This document shows, piece after piece, positions 25,301 through 39,400 of a DNA stretch of 64,000 nt (the first letter of the stretch is position 1; each line of letters begins with the position of its first letter). Position numbers and translations under genes: made by a program. The stretch covers positions 8,878,501 to 8,942,500 of the forward strand of contig NC_134757.1 of the NCBI RefSeq assembly GCF_050436995.1. The letters run 5' to 3'. The notes under the pieces are model-generated. The model made no database searches and had not been told where the DNA came from. It saw only the letters and a program-made list of their open reading frames with translations. Source of the DNA: Anticarsia gemmatalis. Taxonomy: Eukaryota > Arthropoda > Insecta > Lepidoptera > Erebidae.

Positions 25301-28300
25301 CGACTTTTAGTCACCGAAATATGATACAAAGGGAGAAGAATGTAAGGGGAGTGATACGATTAAATAGCTATACTTATGTACGTGATACTCTCTCAGAATT
25401 GCAAGTGATATTAATAGTGGTGGAACCAATATGACAAAATTTGAAATGGAAGCTGCGAAAAGGCGGGACTTGAGCTCTTAAATCGTACAAAATGTTAATC
25501 CAACGGAAGGGAAAGAGGGATATCTACGTATTTTACTTTGCGAGAGTGAAATTAAAATCCACGTATTCGCTTCACAGAATGTTATGTTCGAAGGCTTTAC
25601 TTTTGAAATATAGGTGAGGTCCAGTGAGGCGTTAAGCATTCATAGATTATATGAAGACAAGAGAAAATACTGTTATATTTCAATATGCATGTTCCATATT
25701 TATTTTTGTTGTATTTCACAACTTCTGCAATGACTCAATATAAAATATGCAGTTCTCAGTGAATAGCAAACAGCAATATAACAACGTGATAACTCATATT
25801 TCCTTATCAAATGAAAGCAATCTTTTATGGCACAATATTTTCAGAATTTCATTGCTTGTTGAAATAAAAAGAAAAAGTGTCTGTAAAAAGCTATGAGAAG
25901 TAGAGACCTCACTAACATCAATTCACACAAAAAGTGCTCTTACTATTTTATACTAGCTCCTAGTCGAGTGAATTTCATTACAGTAGCAAATATAGCCTGA
26001 AATTTCAACAGCGTTCCACTGCAGCAGCCGTTAAAGAAAATTTCCTTAAATAACTTCTGCAAGTTTCAACGTGACTTTGTAGCAATATTGTTACAATCTT
26101 GAAAAGAAAATGTTATTTATAAACCAAAAAATAAAAAGGTCTTACCTCTTAATTCGACAACGTAATCCAAAACTTTCGTCCTGAAACAAAAAAGACAACA
26201 CTTGAGTTTCTTCAAATTAGAGAATTTCCTCAACACATTACGGCGAAGAATATTATTGTGTATACTTTTGAAAGGCAACAAAACTTCGTCAATTCCGCTA
26301 GACTATTACACGCGGCCTGAAAACGGCTTTCAGCCAATAACACTCACTAATGAAAGTGGACAAAGAATGGAGTACACCGCACCGTCTTACGTTACAGTTA
26401 TGGAGCGTGCACATTTCGCTATCGCAATTTTATTACGACGAACTCCTTGCGTTGCCTTTGTTTCTTTTATATCAGCAGAAGAATTTATCGAATAAATACT
26501 TTAAACTTTTATATAGAACGGAATTTAGCAACTGAAGATATCTTCAGAAATGTATTGGTTGTTTTTGTTGACTTGCTTATAAAACCGGTTAAAAATAAGA
26601 AGCAAGATTCGAAGAAATCTGAAATGGTTCAATTTTAACATCTAAAGTATTCAAATCTTCTTAATATCGATAGCCTCACGGGAAATTCGTAGAGAACAAT
26701 AATACGAAACAAGAATAGCAAATTAGACAAAGTAATCCCCAAGATACTCAAACAACTTTATTGTTTCGTAAACGAAATACAAATCGAAAAAACAGTTGGC
26801 CGAGAATATTAGGAACAATTTCTAAGTATGATAGAACTTCGCAACTTATTGGATCAAACTAACGCCCGTGAGGGGCAACTTTCCCCGACAGTTTATCTCA
26901 TAATATCTCATAATCATGGCTAATTTGATAAGTCACTCGATGCCTTTATTCGTGTAATATTTTGATCTCGAGAGCAGCGATCGTAATGTAATCAATCTTG
27001 TCTAATTTTGCTGCAGTTTCTCTCTCGGGTTATTCCATCTCTCTATTAACGAACAGATCAATTTACGTTGGCTATCACTTTGAATCGGTAGCCAATATTT
27101 CATCTGTACCATCTTTATTCTATTTAAAGCGAAGAAAGGAATTGTTTCACGGAAGCATCCGTAGGGGATACGATTACGATGTTTTTATATAAATATGACT
27201 GGTTTTTGTGGAAATTGTAGTTGATTTTAGATACAAATTGAATTTTTATTTCAGTTAGAACTTTAATCGAACTAACTCACACTGCAATGAACATAAGTTA
27301 CTAAAGCACACACGTTTCTGTTTGGCAGCGAATAGTTTCCGTCATCCTTTGACAACATTCCCTTTGATTCTAGGATTCTTTCACACATCTCCGTGTATCA
27401 AAACGGCCACCACGTTAAGCCTTCAAAGAAGTGACTTGTCAAAAGGCAACGGTATTGAAGTAAAGTTTTTAGTTCTGAGTCAAGTAGAAATGCTATGCAG
27501 TGGAAAATTGTATGTCAGTAAAAATATAGGTAAGTAGAAAATTAAATGTTTTGGTGAGCAAACGTAATGTTTAATGTTATCACGGATGCCTCTATTATAT
27601 ATTATTAAATATGTTATAACAACACTGACCTTTAATTTACATTAGTGACAAAACTAAATAGTTCATATAACCAATGAAAATGGATTAGATAGATACTTGT
27701 TCAAACTTAGCTTCATATTCAAAGCCTGACTTTCAACGTAAATCCAGATCCCTTTTCTTTACCTTTCGAGAATTTTTATTGGCCTAACTTATTTGACTTT
27801 TAAAATTTGAAAGCTCTGCCGCCAGAATCTTTCGAAGATACGAAGGTGAAACTTAGTCAACCTATTCTAAAAGAAAACTTGGCCTTGCATCTCTCTAACA
27901 TTATACAGAACCAACATTGTTGAAAGAGCCCTCGAATAACAAGTTATGCTTAATAGTGAGATGACAATGAAAACAAAAGCAGCTACATTCTTTTGTTTCA
28001 AAGCTTAAATAAATTATGATTTTAAAAACAAGATTTCAGTGAGACAAAGAAATTCGTTTTAAGAGATGTAAAGAAAAATACGTGTTTAAAAAGGGGTGAA
28101 GAAAGAAAATGTCTAAATAAGAAAATATTGCATTTTATATTACGTGAGGCATGAAGAGAAGGGATTTTTAGCCAAGACACACCTGTTTCTTGAAGAGCTC
28201 ATAAATAAAGTGGAAGAGCTAAACTTGCGGAAACATTTTCAGAGATCCATTCGCAAACAACATTTCGTGTGCAGAAGAAACAGATTCTGATGGTGAGAAA

Positions 28301-31300
28301 ACACGTATGTTAGATGCAATGTGATGTTGGATTTGTAAGTTGAGTCAAATGCAAAAATATATATTATATACACTGTCAGTTGCGTTTTTATTATCAAGTA
28401 TAGTAAAATTACAAGTGTTTAATTCATCATTAATTGACTAAAACCACTAGTGACCAATGAATATTTTCATACCTTAAAGTGCGATTACAAAATATGTGCT
28501 TTTGTTTACTTATTGTTGCTCGCAACAGTAACTATATCGAGAGCGACAAAGTTACGAGTCTGTTGAAAGAGTCTAAAGAATATAAATTTACGAAAAATCT
28601 TGTCAAGATTTCACCAGTTATGCAAATTGATACTTATCCAGAAGTAGTAAGACTAAAACTAGATATCCGTGAGAAAATTCGGGTAATAAAAAAACACATT
28701 ATGAGATAATTCTACTATTGCCATTTACAGTTATTTCTGCTTGCTTAATATATTAAAATAATTGTTATTATAATTTGTATAAATATCACGTGTACAATGT
28801 ACGAGGCATAAAAATACAATAAAATATAATCTTTACTATATACTCAAAGTGCATCATTATAATATATTAACGAGCAATTAACATAACTAATTGTAACTAT
28901 CATAATAAAAACTTATTGAGTGAATATCAATCACAGTAAATTGTAATTGGAAACAATAAAAAAAAAAACCTTCATATCCGACACATTAAATTGGTATCTA
29001 TTTCTTTTCATACAAAGCAAAAAAAAGCAATCTTAACCTGCAAATTCGCCCGGTAAAAGCCGTTCCAAGATCTTTATAGCGTCTTTTAGCCCATGAAAAA
29101 GCCCCTTTTTATCATTGATAATGTAGGTTTCTATTAACAAAAATATGCTCTCTTAAAGCCTCTCCAGAAAATACAGAGATTGCTCTATACAAACGATCAA
29201 ACAAAGTTATCATAACACGTAAACAACATCTAAACGCCAAGGGAAAATAAGAAGATTATAATACTATTTGTTCGAAGAAAACAGAATTTACCGATAAAAT
29301 ACATTTCACAAGGAAAATAACTCATAATATTTTCTATTACCTCGTAAATAATTAAGTGTTTAGGTATTACTCGACCGTTGCGAGCGTAGTTTACCAAGTT
29401 TCCTGTTTTTATCAAACAAATGCGACATAGAAAAGCAAAAAAGTACTGCAGCAATAATATTTTATTTTCGTCAATAAATTCCAAAGGCCCGCCACTTCTA
29501 TGGCCGTAGGAGTTAATCTTTTCCACGCAGTCACCTTTCTGGCACTTAACGGTATAGGACCTTCCCGAAAATCCATTGAATGTCTATTTTCTTGGTTTGA
29601 TTTAGGATCTACATTAAGGATATAGCGTGGGAGCAAATAAAACTGATATTTCATATAGTATTGATGGAGGAATTAAGTACAGGGAAACTTTTATCCAACG
29701 GGAAAGTATTTTCTTTTGACCAAGCTTTAGTAACCTTTGTATACGTTTGCGTGCAGAACGTCAATAACGCTTCTTTGATCAATTTTAATACTGTTTGCTG
29801 TGTCGTTATGTCCCTTTACTGTGTATGTATGGTACAGAATTATGTCAACTAATGGAAAATACCTCACTAAGCGTACTTCATCCAAATTAAGTCAGTTTCA
29901 TGCCTAACCTTCATTTAATTTAAGACTTCATTAATTTATAAGGGAACGTGATGTATTGCTTCATAAAAATTGTAAGCCATTCGATATAACTCCGGACGTA
30001 TATCATTACGTACAATAATAAAAAATGCTATACAATTTTCATTAAACTTTTATCATTATCACACGCTACATACAAAATAATTACAATAAAAATGTAACTC
30101 GTCGCCTAGGGCATTTTCGTGTTATCGCCCTGTTAACATAAATGTTCATAACAACACATTCTGAAGTTATTTCTCGAGTAATAACAGCTCTCGAGCCAAA
30201 CGATGTAAGCAGCTTTCATATAGTCAATCTTTTTAATGCAATCGCGCTATCGACGCCCGTACCGAGCAGGCAAAAATTTGCTGCAATTTTTCACGAAAAC
30301 AAAAGAGCGCAAATTCCATTGCCAGTTTTCTCTACTAAGTTTTCAAGAAGCCTCGTATAAACGCTGCGGTGGATGTTAATCTCTTCCGTCCGATCGCTCT
30401 TTTCAGGGTTAATGGTGTGAGAGAGTCTTCGGTGTGAATTGCGATTACGAAAGATACTCACGTTCCAACACTGTCCCTTGAGTTTGCGTCTTAGTTCCAT
30501 ACTTTCTTTATTAGCAAAGAATAACAATTTTTCGTCTTTGTTTATACAATAACAAAAATATAGATTCAGTAAGAAAAATGAAAACAGAATTAAGCTTTAA
30601 CTGAAACTCTATATCGTGACATACGCATGTCGATCATTAATAATTTACAATGAGAAAATAATTTCTGCTTAAAATGATTGTCTAAATCCTTTCAAAACAC
30701 AAAAATTCAAATCAAACAATAGCATTAACTACTTTGAAAAATATGTACCAAAAACAAAGGCAGTCACCAAAGAAATAGAGTTTGATTATAAACTTTCTTA
30801 CAACTTGCAAACAAAACATAGCAAGGGGAGCTTGTGTAAAGAAACAGAGCGTTGCTTGTTGTCATGATATTATATTATCGTGGTGCAAGAAGTCACGTTG
30901 ACCGCATGAAATGTCTAGTGACAAATTAAATGAATTTACCGGCTACAAACTTAGAGCGCTGATATATGCTGTGCTCTTTGCAAGCTTTCTAAGTGTGAGG
31001 ACAAATGCGAACGTTGCTTACTTTTATGTTAGTTACAAGTTTATTTTGTTGTATTTATGATTCGTACGGTAAAGTACCTTGACCTTTCGAGTAAAAGATA
31101 TCAAGCAAACGTTTTGGGCAAATATTTTAGAATGATCATTCTCTGTATTCAAGACTGTACAGTATAAAAGCTAAAAATCATTACAAAGTTAGCGTGCGTT
31201 ATCAAATATCTAGTAATACAGAACTACATTATAAATAATCCATTAGTCAGACTTCAATCAAGTTGAGTAGAAAATTACATTTAATCACGATTAGAAACCA

Positions 31301-31476
31301 GCCTAATAGAATTAATAAAAGAAAATAATTCCATATTTAGTACTGGTATAAAGAAAGACAACGATCATCCATATATCTCGAGCTAGACGGGTGAAAATCT
31401 TTGACATTTGCTTCTAGCAATCGGTATAGTGCCTATAACGACAATTTATGACGACTGGTCTATAAGTTAAAAGTTT
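22358..31476. other. AT-rich non-coding DNA
   Basis: A perfect TGACGTCA octamer is at 22841-22848 within a slightly GC-richer stretch (about 22820-22900). A short palindrome, GTTGAGAA-GT-TTCTCAAC, is at 24253-24270. Open frames (for example 24282-24683 minus, 26202-26495 plus, 28494-28709 plus) have no recognisable domains and are probably chance. No mobile element was identified in this 9-kb stretch, which is notably poor in repeats. Confidence 0.5.
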
Positions 31477-31556
31477 CTCCCTTGGGTCGTGGAGGTCAGA
31501 CGGCGATCTTCGTTCAAATGCCAGTAATCAGCCGCATCAGGTTAGACTGGAAGCTG
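31477..31556 (+). mobile_element. LINE 3' end fragment
   Basis: The words GGGTCGTGGAGGTCAGACGG and CAGCCGCATCAGGTTAGACT followed by GGAAGCTG resemble the last coding and 3' tail portion of a LINE retrotransposon that is common in lepidopteran genomes (recognised from memory). The usual continuation and the terminal short tandem repeat are missing, so this is a short broken relic with no coding function. The exact LINE clade is not assigned. Confidence 0.55.
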
Positions 31557-33093
31557 TTTGAGAAAAAGGCAAGACAAGACGTAGATGTGAAATCGTTTTA
31601 CGGCATTTGAATTCTGTTTATGTAATTGAAATTGTTGGAGAGCTGTTAACGTGAGAAAGGCTAAAACTTTTTGTTGAGTCTTTATATTTTTTACATTATT
31701 TGCGATACTTATCGCGCTCATTAATTTCAATCAGCTATATGAAGATAAAACCGCTGTTTTTCTTTTCTGACTGCTGACGAATAAAGTTAAACCCTTTTTT
31801 TGATTCATAAAATACCAATATACTCGTAATAGTTATGGTCAATACTTACAAACTTAGAAAACCAAAAATGCATAGAAGATCACTCAAAATAAAGTTTATA
31901 GCTAAAACATAAATAAAATAAACGTTACCAACTTAATATTGTACATGTATAGCTTTATAATTAAGTAGCAATCGTGTTCAGCAGAGCGGGTCAAGGTGGG
32001 TTTTGAGCTAAAACTGGATATTGACATGTAGTTAATACCGCTTTACAGCTACACGACAAACGATGATTGCCTGACAAAGCCTCGTTCACAAGCACTAAAA
32101 AGTTCTTTGTACGTTTCTTAGACTAAGCAATAAACTTTGTAGCTGGTACCGAACATTTACTTTATTACCTTAGTAATTAGGTGGTGGTAAAGATACTTTT
32201 TGTGACAGAAATAGTAAAATTTATATTCTAGGAAAACTGCTAAGCATTTTGCTTGTGCAATGTGAAATTGATGGTGTTGACGCAAGTTTCTCAAATGGCG
32301 TGATAATTTAAGTTGACATTTTAGTTTAGTAAGTAGTGCTATTTAATCTTCATGAAAAGTATTAATCATTTCACAAGTTTAGCCTAAAGATACAATTTCA
32401 GATTACACCACAAACAAATTCTCCAATCTCATTGAGGTGTACTAAGTTATCACTCAAATAATTATACTACTCCATCTTCCCCGGGGACCTCTATAGGCAT
32501 ATAATTGAAATCAAACCGAACCAGGAGTGATACTTGTCCCGTGTAACTCAATTACAAGCGGTATTGAATGTAAATCGATGAGAATTTACTCAACAAGTGC
32601 CCAGCGGCCGTACGGCGACCGCAACTTGTTCGTGTAATAAATACTTACCACTTTCATTGCATAGACATGCAAATGTAATGATCGCACACTTGGAGGGCTA
32701 CGATTTATGAGTGTCATCGTCCTATTGCTTATAGGGTGGTAGGGCTGGCGCGTTGAGGAAAATGAACGATAAAAATTATATAAAAACGCGTCCAATCGCT
32801 GATTGAAAAAGCCTCTCATCATTCATCATTATTCATCATTAATTGCAACCACGAGTGCATAAAGTTTAATAGAAAAAGTTACCTATATTACTAAGGGTAT
32901 GTTATTTCAGAATACCTGTGACTCTTTTTCCACATTTTGTTTTACCGATACAAAAATCCTTAAATCCGTAGAAGGATTAAAACGAAAACAGAATACGCGT
33001 ATACGTCAATCATGCAACATCCCTACGGTTCAATGAAATGCTGACAACACGTTCCCATTTTACGGCTATCCCGAATTTGCAACAAAATAAACC
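31557..33093. other. AT-rich non-coding DNA
   Basis: Two perfect 10-bp ATTCATCATT units lie at 32821-32840, preceded by a partial unit. About 32560-32760 is slightly GC-richer. No gene was identified. Confidence 0.5.
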
Positions 33094-33300
33094 ATGACTG
33101 GCGACAAATCGACGCGGTCTGTCGTAGATGAAGTTTTTGACAGCCACTTTGTACCAGGATTGCGTAAACGAAATCGCGTTTCAAAAGAGGAATATTCAGC
33201 TTTTGCCAGCGATTTGTATGGGGAAAATTCTAGACTAGATCGGCTTTTTGGTGAATTGAGTACAGTATATTTTGCATTAAAGATTTACGTCTATCCATAG
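33094..33300 (+). CDS. Unrecognised 68-codon open frame (possible small gene or first exon)
   Basis: The frame starts with ATG in a favourable insect start context (AAACC before ATG, A after). The predicted peptide is mostly polar and charged (many Asp, Glu, Arg and Lys in residues 1-50), which is unlike the Phe/Leu/Ile/Asn-rich peptides that AT-rich chance frames give in this window. The last 15 residues turn hydrophobic. A weak donor-like GGTGAAT lies near 33249. I recognise no domain. It could be a short peptide gene, a first coding exon, or chance. Confidence 0.2.
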   Translation: MTGDKSTRSVVDEVFDSHFVPGLRKRNRVSKEEYSAFASDLYGENSRLDRLFGELSTVYFALKIYVYP

Positions 33301-35580
33301 ATACTGATCTCAGTTGATAGGCCACTTAGTCAGCTTAAATATTGAAAGTACTTTGAATTTTTTAGAGCTTGAGCCCGGAATTTCCTTCTGAATGGTTTTA
33401 TAGAATTTAATTTAAGAAACAATATTTTTACCATACATTTTCTTTGAAAAAATATTGATGTGAGACTCGTGTAAAGAACGGAATAGGATTTGTATACAGT
33501 TGAAACATATATATAGTTATAAGAGCAATTAGGTTCTTAAATTGTTTAAGAGTGAATACTGTCTATACATTAAGTTTCTTGATTCGAATAGGGTCGGCAA
33601 TGTTGACCTCTGAGTACACGCTTAAAACACTTGCTTGCGCTCGACGTCGCGACGAGCCAATTAGTGTTACCTTCCAAATAAACAACAAACTGCTAACTGG
33701 CAAGATACTTCGACAAATATTACGTCAACTTCCAAACTCTCGAGTGCGTATCGGTGACACTTAACCAGGAGAAATTTATGACGTAAATTGAAACAAAACC
33801 ATGTCAAGTTCGGCCGAGATTTAAAACCATTCGGTTCGTGGAAAATTTATATTTTATACTTTTAAGCCGAATAGATTGGGTCTCCCAAAATTTCCACGCA
33901 CAAAGTTTTATATAGCAGTCATGAATAAACGATAGTTACTATAAAAATATTGATTTTAGGATAGTTGAAAACAAAGTTGGGAAAAAGAAGCCACTTCTTT
34001 ACGAAAATATAATCAATTTGAAAGTCCATTAATAAATAATAATGCTTAATGAACAATGAAACAGCCAAAACCATATTCGACAGTTCATTAACTACGCCAC
34101 GATTCGTAGCAAACTTATTCAACTTCAATTAAGATACACGTGTACATTTTAAATTAACAGCTTCGTAAAGTAATGGACTTGACTTAGAAACAATTCCAAA
34201 TTTTATACGGAAGTCGACTGACAAGAGAGATTGCTGTAATATTATGAAACACTTACAAGTTTACACTGATTAAGTTATTTGAGGGCATAGTACGGCTATT
34301 ATTATTATATTCCGCTTTCTCGCATTCAAAACTTCCTTGCTTGCAGATGATATTTGCATGAACTAATAACTCTCCCAGTAATATAACTTTGTATGCAAGT
34401 TCCCTTATCAAGCGCAGCACCATACTTGTCAGTTCAGACGGAACCCCTGAACTTAATCGCTCGCGGCGAACCACTTGACGGGTGAGATTCCAACTTCACA
34501 ATTTTATTCAAATCGACCGTTCAAAACCCTATCTAAATTGACATTTCATCAGCGTAGAAGGTTGGAAAGCCACGAAGCCACGTCACAAAATCCACCAGAA
34601 GATAAATCAATTGATTGACATAATATCCCAAAGACGTTGGGTCCTCTAATCAAAGAGCGGTGCGGGGGTGAAAAGAGAACCAAGCCGATTAACTATGGGA
34701 GGTCGGATTGGAGGGAAATGATTAAACGCGGAATTAGCGGCGATAAGGAAGTGCCAGCTTTCCTTGATTGGCAATATTTTGATCCCATCTTTGAACAGTT
34801 TGATCAGCCGCTGTAATTTACGTACAGCCGTTTTTCATCTACCAAATAACCCTACTATCCTACAACTATATACAAAAGCAGAACAAAGTATGTATGTATT
34901 CAGTTAAGCATGTTCAGATTAAGATTGTCTGCTACATTATTCATAATCCCTAGGTTCAAAGCCATTTCTAGTTATTCCATAGGCTAGAAGGTGATTACCG
35001 ATCTAATGCAACTAAGTCCTTTCTTGTCCTCGCATAATATAAGCAGACGTCGAGGGAATATACCGTTCACAAAGGGAAACCTTACGATAATAAATTGATA
35101 TCGTTGACAATAGGATTACTACGAATATATGTGTCGAAATGGTTCGACTTCGTAGACGTTTGTGGTAACGTGCAAGTGAAACCTGGATTAAACTGAAGAT
35201 AATATAACCTATCTAGATTTTGAGGAGAATTTTGGAATAATGGGATTATCTTATTTGCCGCATGTATCGTCATAAAACTGGACTCAATCCAGGATTAAAC
35301 AGTTAGGCCAACCTCATCTATATCACGAAACTAAAACCGAGGCTTAAAAAAGTTGCATAAAAATTTCATTTAATCTCCGTCATGGAAAAAACTGTTACAG
35401 TGCTTCAAACTGAACATCAAAAATGTACTGGGGCATAACAAAAAATCTAATCCATTTGGAAGCTAAACAATATTTGTAGGTGCAACATACCTATCCAAAT
35501 ATTGACGTGAAAGTTATTGAAAGTATTAAAATTCAATTTGGTACCAACACCTAGTACACGGTCGATATTCACCATGATTC
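33301..35580. other. Non-coding DNA with a high-complexity patch
   Basis: About 34590-34830 is higher in complexity, with TAAT-type words and sites resembling TCF/LEF (ATCAAAG, TTTGATC). It might be a conserved cis-regulatory element, but conservation cannot be judged from one sequence. No gene was identified. Confidence 0.45.
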
Positions 35581-36480
35581 ACATCGTACGCAAGGGAAAA
35601 AATACCAACCGTTCACCCGAACTTCATTGGCAAACAATTCGACCCGTGCTCGTGAGCGTTACCGACTCGGTGGGGAAAAAAATTGAAATAGGCTAGTCGA
35701 CAACGCACGCACAGAAAACACGACGGGGACTTCCGTTCGCACGCAAAATAAAATTCACTATTCCGATCTGACATCGATGCGCTCTGCCATACGGCGTATC
35801 GCATACACTTACTGGCAAATAAACTACACCCACGGCTCAAAACAATATTCGCAGTTATTGCGTAAACTCGTCCCACATTGTTCGCAGTAACGTAGTTCCG
35901 AACGTCCGTGTTGCTCGTAAATCATGTAGGTAATTTAAATTTTGTCATTAGAGGTAAACTTATGTTATTTTGCACCGAAACGTGCACCTGTGGTGAGAGA
36001 TAACATGTGACATAAATCAGAATAATGGCATATGAAAAGGAAATTTGTTGCAGTCGACGTACACAAATCTAGTAAAAATTGGGCTGTGAAATAAAATGGT
36101 AATTTAACGATTTTGCGATTAAATTTACGAGACGTAATGTGTAGTATTATTTCGTATATACACGTCGTATACAAGTGTGGGGCTGTATTTAATCGCTTCA
36201 TTTAACGGTGTTCCCGTGTGCACGGCCGCGAGTGTACAATACATGCGGGTTGGGTGCGCTGCGTTTTATAGCCGAGCCATGTATCAAAGTTTCGCGAGCG
36301 GTCTGAATATCTACCAAGAGTCAGGACCTCCCGTCGACAATACACGACCAGACTTTACGGTGAAAATTCACAAAACTTTAGTTCAAAATTAGTTTGTGTA
36401 TACCTTTCTAGTGGGTCGTTACCGGAACTCGCGATTGTGCCGAACAGAGTGCAGCGCTATGTTAGGATGGCGAGATTTCT
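35580..36480. other. CpG-richer region
   Basis: CpG is clearly more frequent than in the neighbouring kilobases, mainly at 35580-35900 and 36160-36480, with an AT-rich gap between. An 87-codon minus-strand frame at 35613-35876 and a 71-codon plus-strand frame at 36177-36392 lie in these patches; neither matches a family I know. A promoter, exon or enhancer is possible. Confidence 0.4.
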
Positions 36481-39400
36481 TTTTAGTGCTGTGATAGCAT
36501 CTTTTCTGTTTATTTTTCACAATACACAAACCTAATCTCAGTTAGAAAGTATGAAAACCAGATCATAAAAGTTTGCCACCGTTACAGTATGAGAAGTAGT
36601 TGTATTCAAGTCTTTTGTTTCGTGATAACAAAACATGCACGTTGGGTGGAGTACAACTAGAAATATTGCCGTAAGATAGCTTTCTAGAACCTTCTGTGAA
36701 AATGTAAAGGCAGAACAATAAATGCATAATATTCTGACAGTTACTCATAAACTTGTTCAACAAGACGAGTTATAGTTGTCTAAGCAGTGATAAAATAAGA
36801 AATAGCGATCGACCAATCAGAAAAGAAATATCGAAATTTCATGCCGACTGTACAAATTAATTCGAAACGAAATTCTGACAATAATAACTATTGTAAAGCA
36901 CCTTAATCCAGATAAGACAAGTTGAGTCTAATTAAAAAGATCCTCAGTTTCGTACTCCGAAATATTAAACGAAACTCAAGACACGGAGTCTGATACAATT
37001 TAATCGGATACAAGGCAATTTAGTTGTTATTTCCTTAGTAATAAGATTCAGAGACGTGATAAGGATGGAGTAGGCATTGTAAGCTGCCAGGAACAGTAAC
37101 GGAGAGAACGCCAGCGGAAAGGCAAGCGCTTGAAGCGATGTAGCCATAATTTGCGTCGTCTCATCAGAATTACTGAGCCCGCTCGAGGTAATCTTCACAA
37201 AACTTCATTTTAGTCAAGTGAACGCGAATTATATCCTTTTGAGAATGTAAGGCGACTAACTTTTGTGCTTACCTATTTTCCATGATACGATCATTTTCTA
37301 AAACTTTTTCGATAAGTTAATAGCTTAATATTTTTTATGTTCCCGAATATGTACAAAGTTTTATAAAAGTTAGATAGGTAGAAGGAGAAATATTTACTTT
37401 CGTGTTACGAATAACGATGTCTTTAAGAAGCGAAACATTACGTAAATCAAAACGATAACGAGATTTTCCTTAAATTTATGTTACTGCTTATGGCGGCATT
37501 ATAAGAATATACCACCCTAAAAACTGAGAAAATGTGAAAACTAAGGTAAATTTTCTGTTATATATAAAGATATTAGCATTATAGTTCTTTGTTGAAAAAC
37601 TTAATATATTTAACTAAAACAAAATATCTTATTACAAACTATATTCCTATGCTACGATTGTATTGCTCGTAGAAAAGAAAGGTCAACATTTCAACAATCA
37701 CTCAGTAAGCAAATGTACTAACAATTCACGTAAAACACGCTTCCAGTTTTCCTAAAGTGTATCGCAAAACCACAAAATAAGATTACCAAACGTTTTCAAC
37801 GAATTCGTACTACGTTGGCCAGTTTTACGATTACGACTGTTGCACTAAATAAAACCGTAATAAGATTTTCTCGTCCATCAAAAACCAAATAAACTTTATG
37901 GCAACGGTCTAAAATACAATTTCCTTTGTAACTATTTATATACAAGTGTAAAATAATAAGAATCGAACAGTAGTAAAACACTCATAATCTCAACGGCTCG
38001 GTTTTAAAACAAAATGTAGGTTTAGTTTAGTTTCAAACTAAGTTATGTGTGACATACATAAACTGACGTCACGAACATACTACTGTATGAAATGTTTCGT
38101 GACATAAAACTGCATTCTCGTAACTACTGTTTCCGAGAACTAGAATCTAGATGAACTTTTGACTCAAGAAGTATCCGAGTACGTGTGCAAAAAAGTTAGA
38201 CTCACTTCAGACATTTTTTTAACAAAACGTGAATCAGATTGTTTCTTACCGACTCTTTTTGAAGGCGTCAGTCGGTCTCACTGTACATTCGCTTTATTAA
38301 GCATGTATGCAATGCGTACAATCATATTATCAACATTTTTAATATTAATAAAAGCTGTCTAGATCATCTCATAAAGTAAATAAGATATCTACTAGACACT
38401 TATTACTTTTTCACACAAGAATATTCTGCTTAGCTGGGAAATTATACAGATAGTTTTGGGGCAAAATACATTTGACCTTCTAGAAAATCTTTTATAAGCG
38501 AGAATATCAGCTACATCATGTACATTGTAGCTACCTAAGCAAAATTCATCGCACATTGTCGAAGTTCATCCATAATGAAACTGTTATCCTGACGTAGCTC
38601 GTGTTTTCTTTGTACTATCGTATAAAAGGGCCCACTTTGATCCCCTTAGTTCGGCAGAGGACCAGTGGCAACAATCCAAACTATTCACGATAAAAGGGGT
38701 TAAACTAAAAATAGGTATCTACATAAACCTTTGGATACAAGATTTTCAATGTAATGTAAGAGCGAGAGCGCGATATTATTAAAAAGAATAAGTAACCAGA
38801 CGTTTTCTAAGAGTTTTTTCTTGACCTCATATTTATGTCACGTTCTGTATCATAAAATGCTTTTGACAATATCATGTCACATTAAATACATTTCGTCTGC
38901 GTTGAAACTGAGCTCAACAAACATCAATAATTCATTGACACGACCAATAAAAGCTGTCCGTGAAATGAGTTTTAAAATTCATATCTCATTTCATATTGTA
39001 ATTTTTTGCAATTAAAACTTTCCAGACTTTTAAGCGGTAAAAACCTTTTGTGAAATACGAGGACCATCCTTTATTGCTACGGCTACAGGCCTACAGGTCT
39101 ATTATTTTTACTGTCGTCAAATTAAATGCTGTAGCATGTTGTAACTTCAATTATGTTAAAGAAACAGACATGCGTGTCGCCTCAAGCAACGAATGTTTTT
39201 AATAAAATTGTTATTACTTCATAAACGAAGAAAGAAATTAATAAAAGATTTGAAATTACGACTGCAAAAATAAAAAAGAAAAACACAAATGCCACCATAA
39301 ACACTGGTTCTTGGCACGATATTCCGGCCAGCGAGGTACATTTTGCACTTAGTTGTGGCCAAAGGAAAATAGGGCAGGGAATTTCTACACAGAAATTTAG

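Noticed and set aside
28494..28709. Small Lys/Glu-rich open frame as a gene
   Set aside because: About 71 codons from the first ATG, Lys/Ile-rich as AT-rich chance frames are, and no recognised family.
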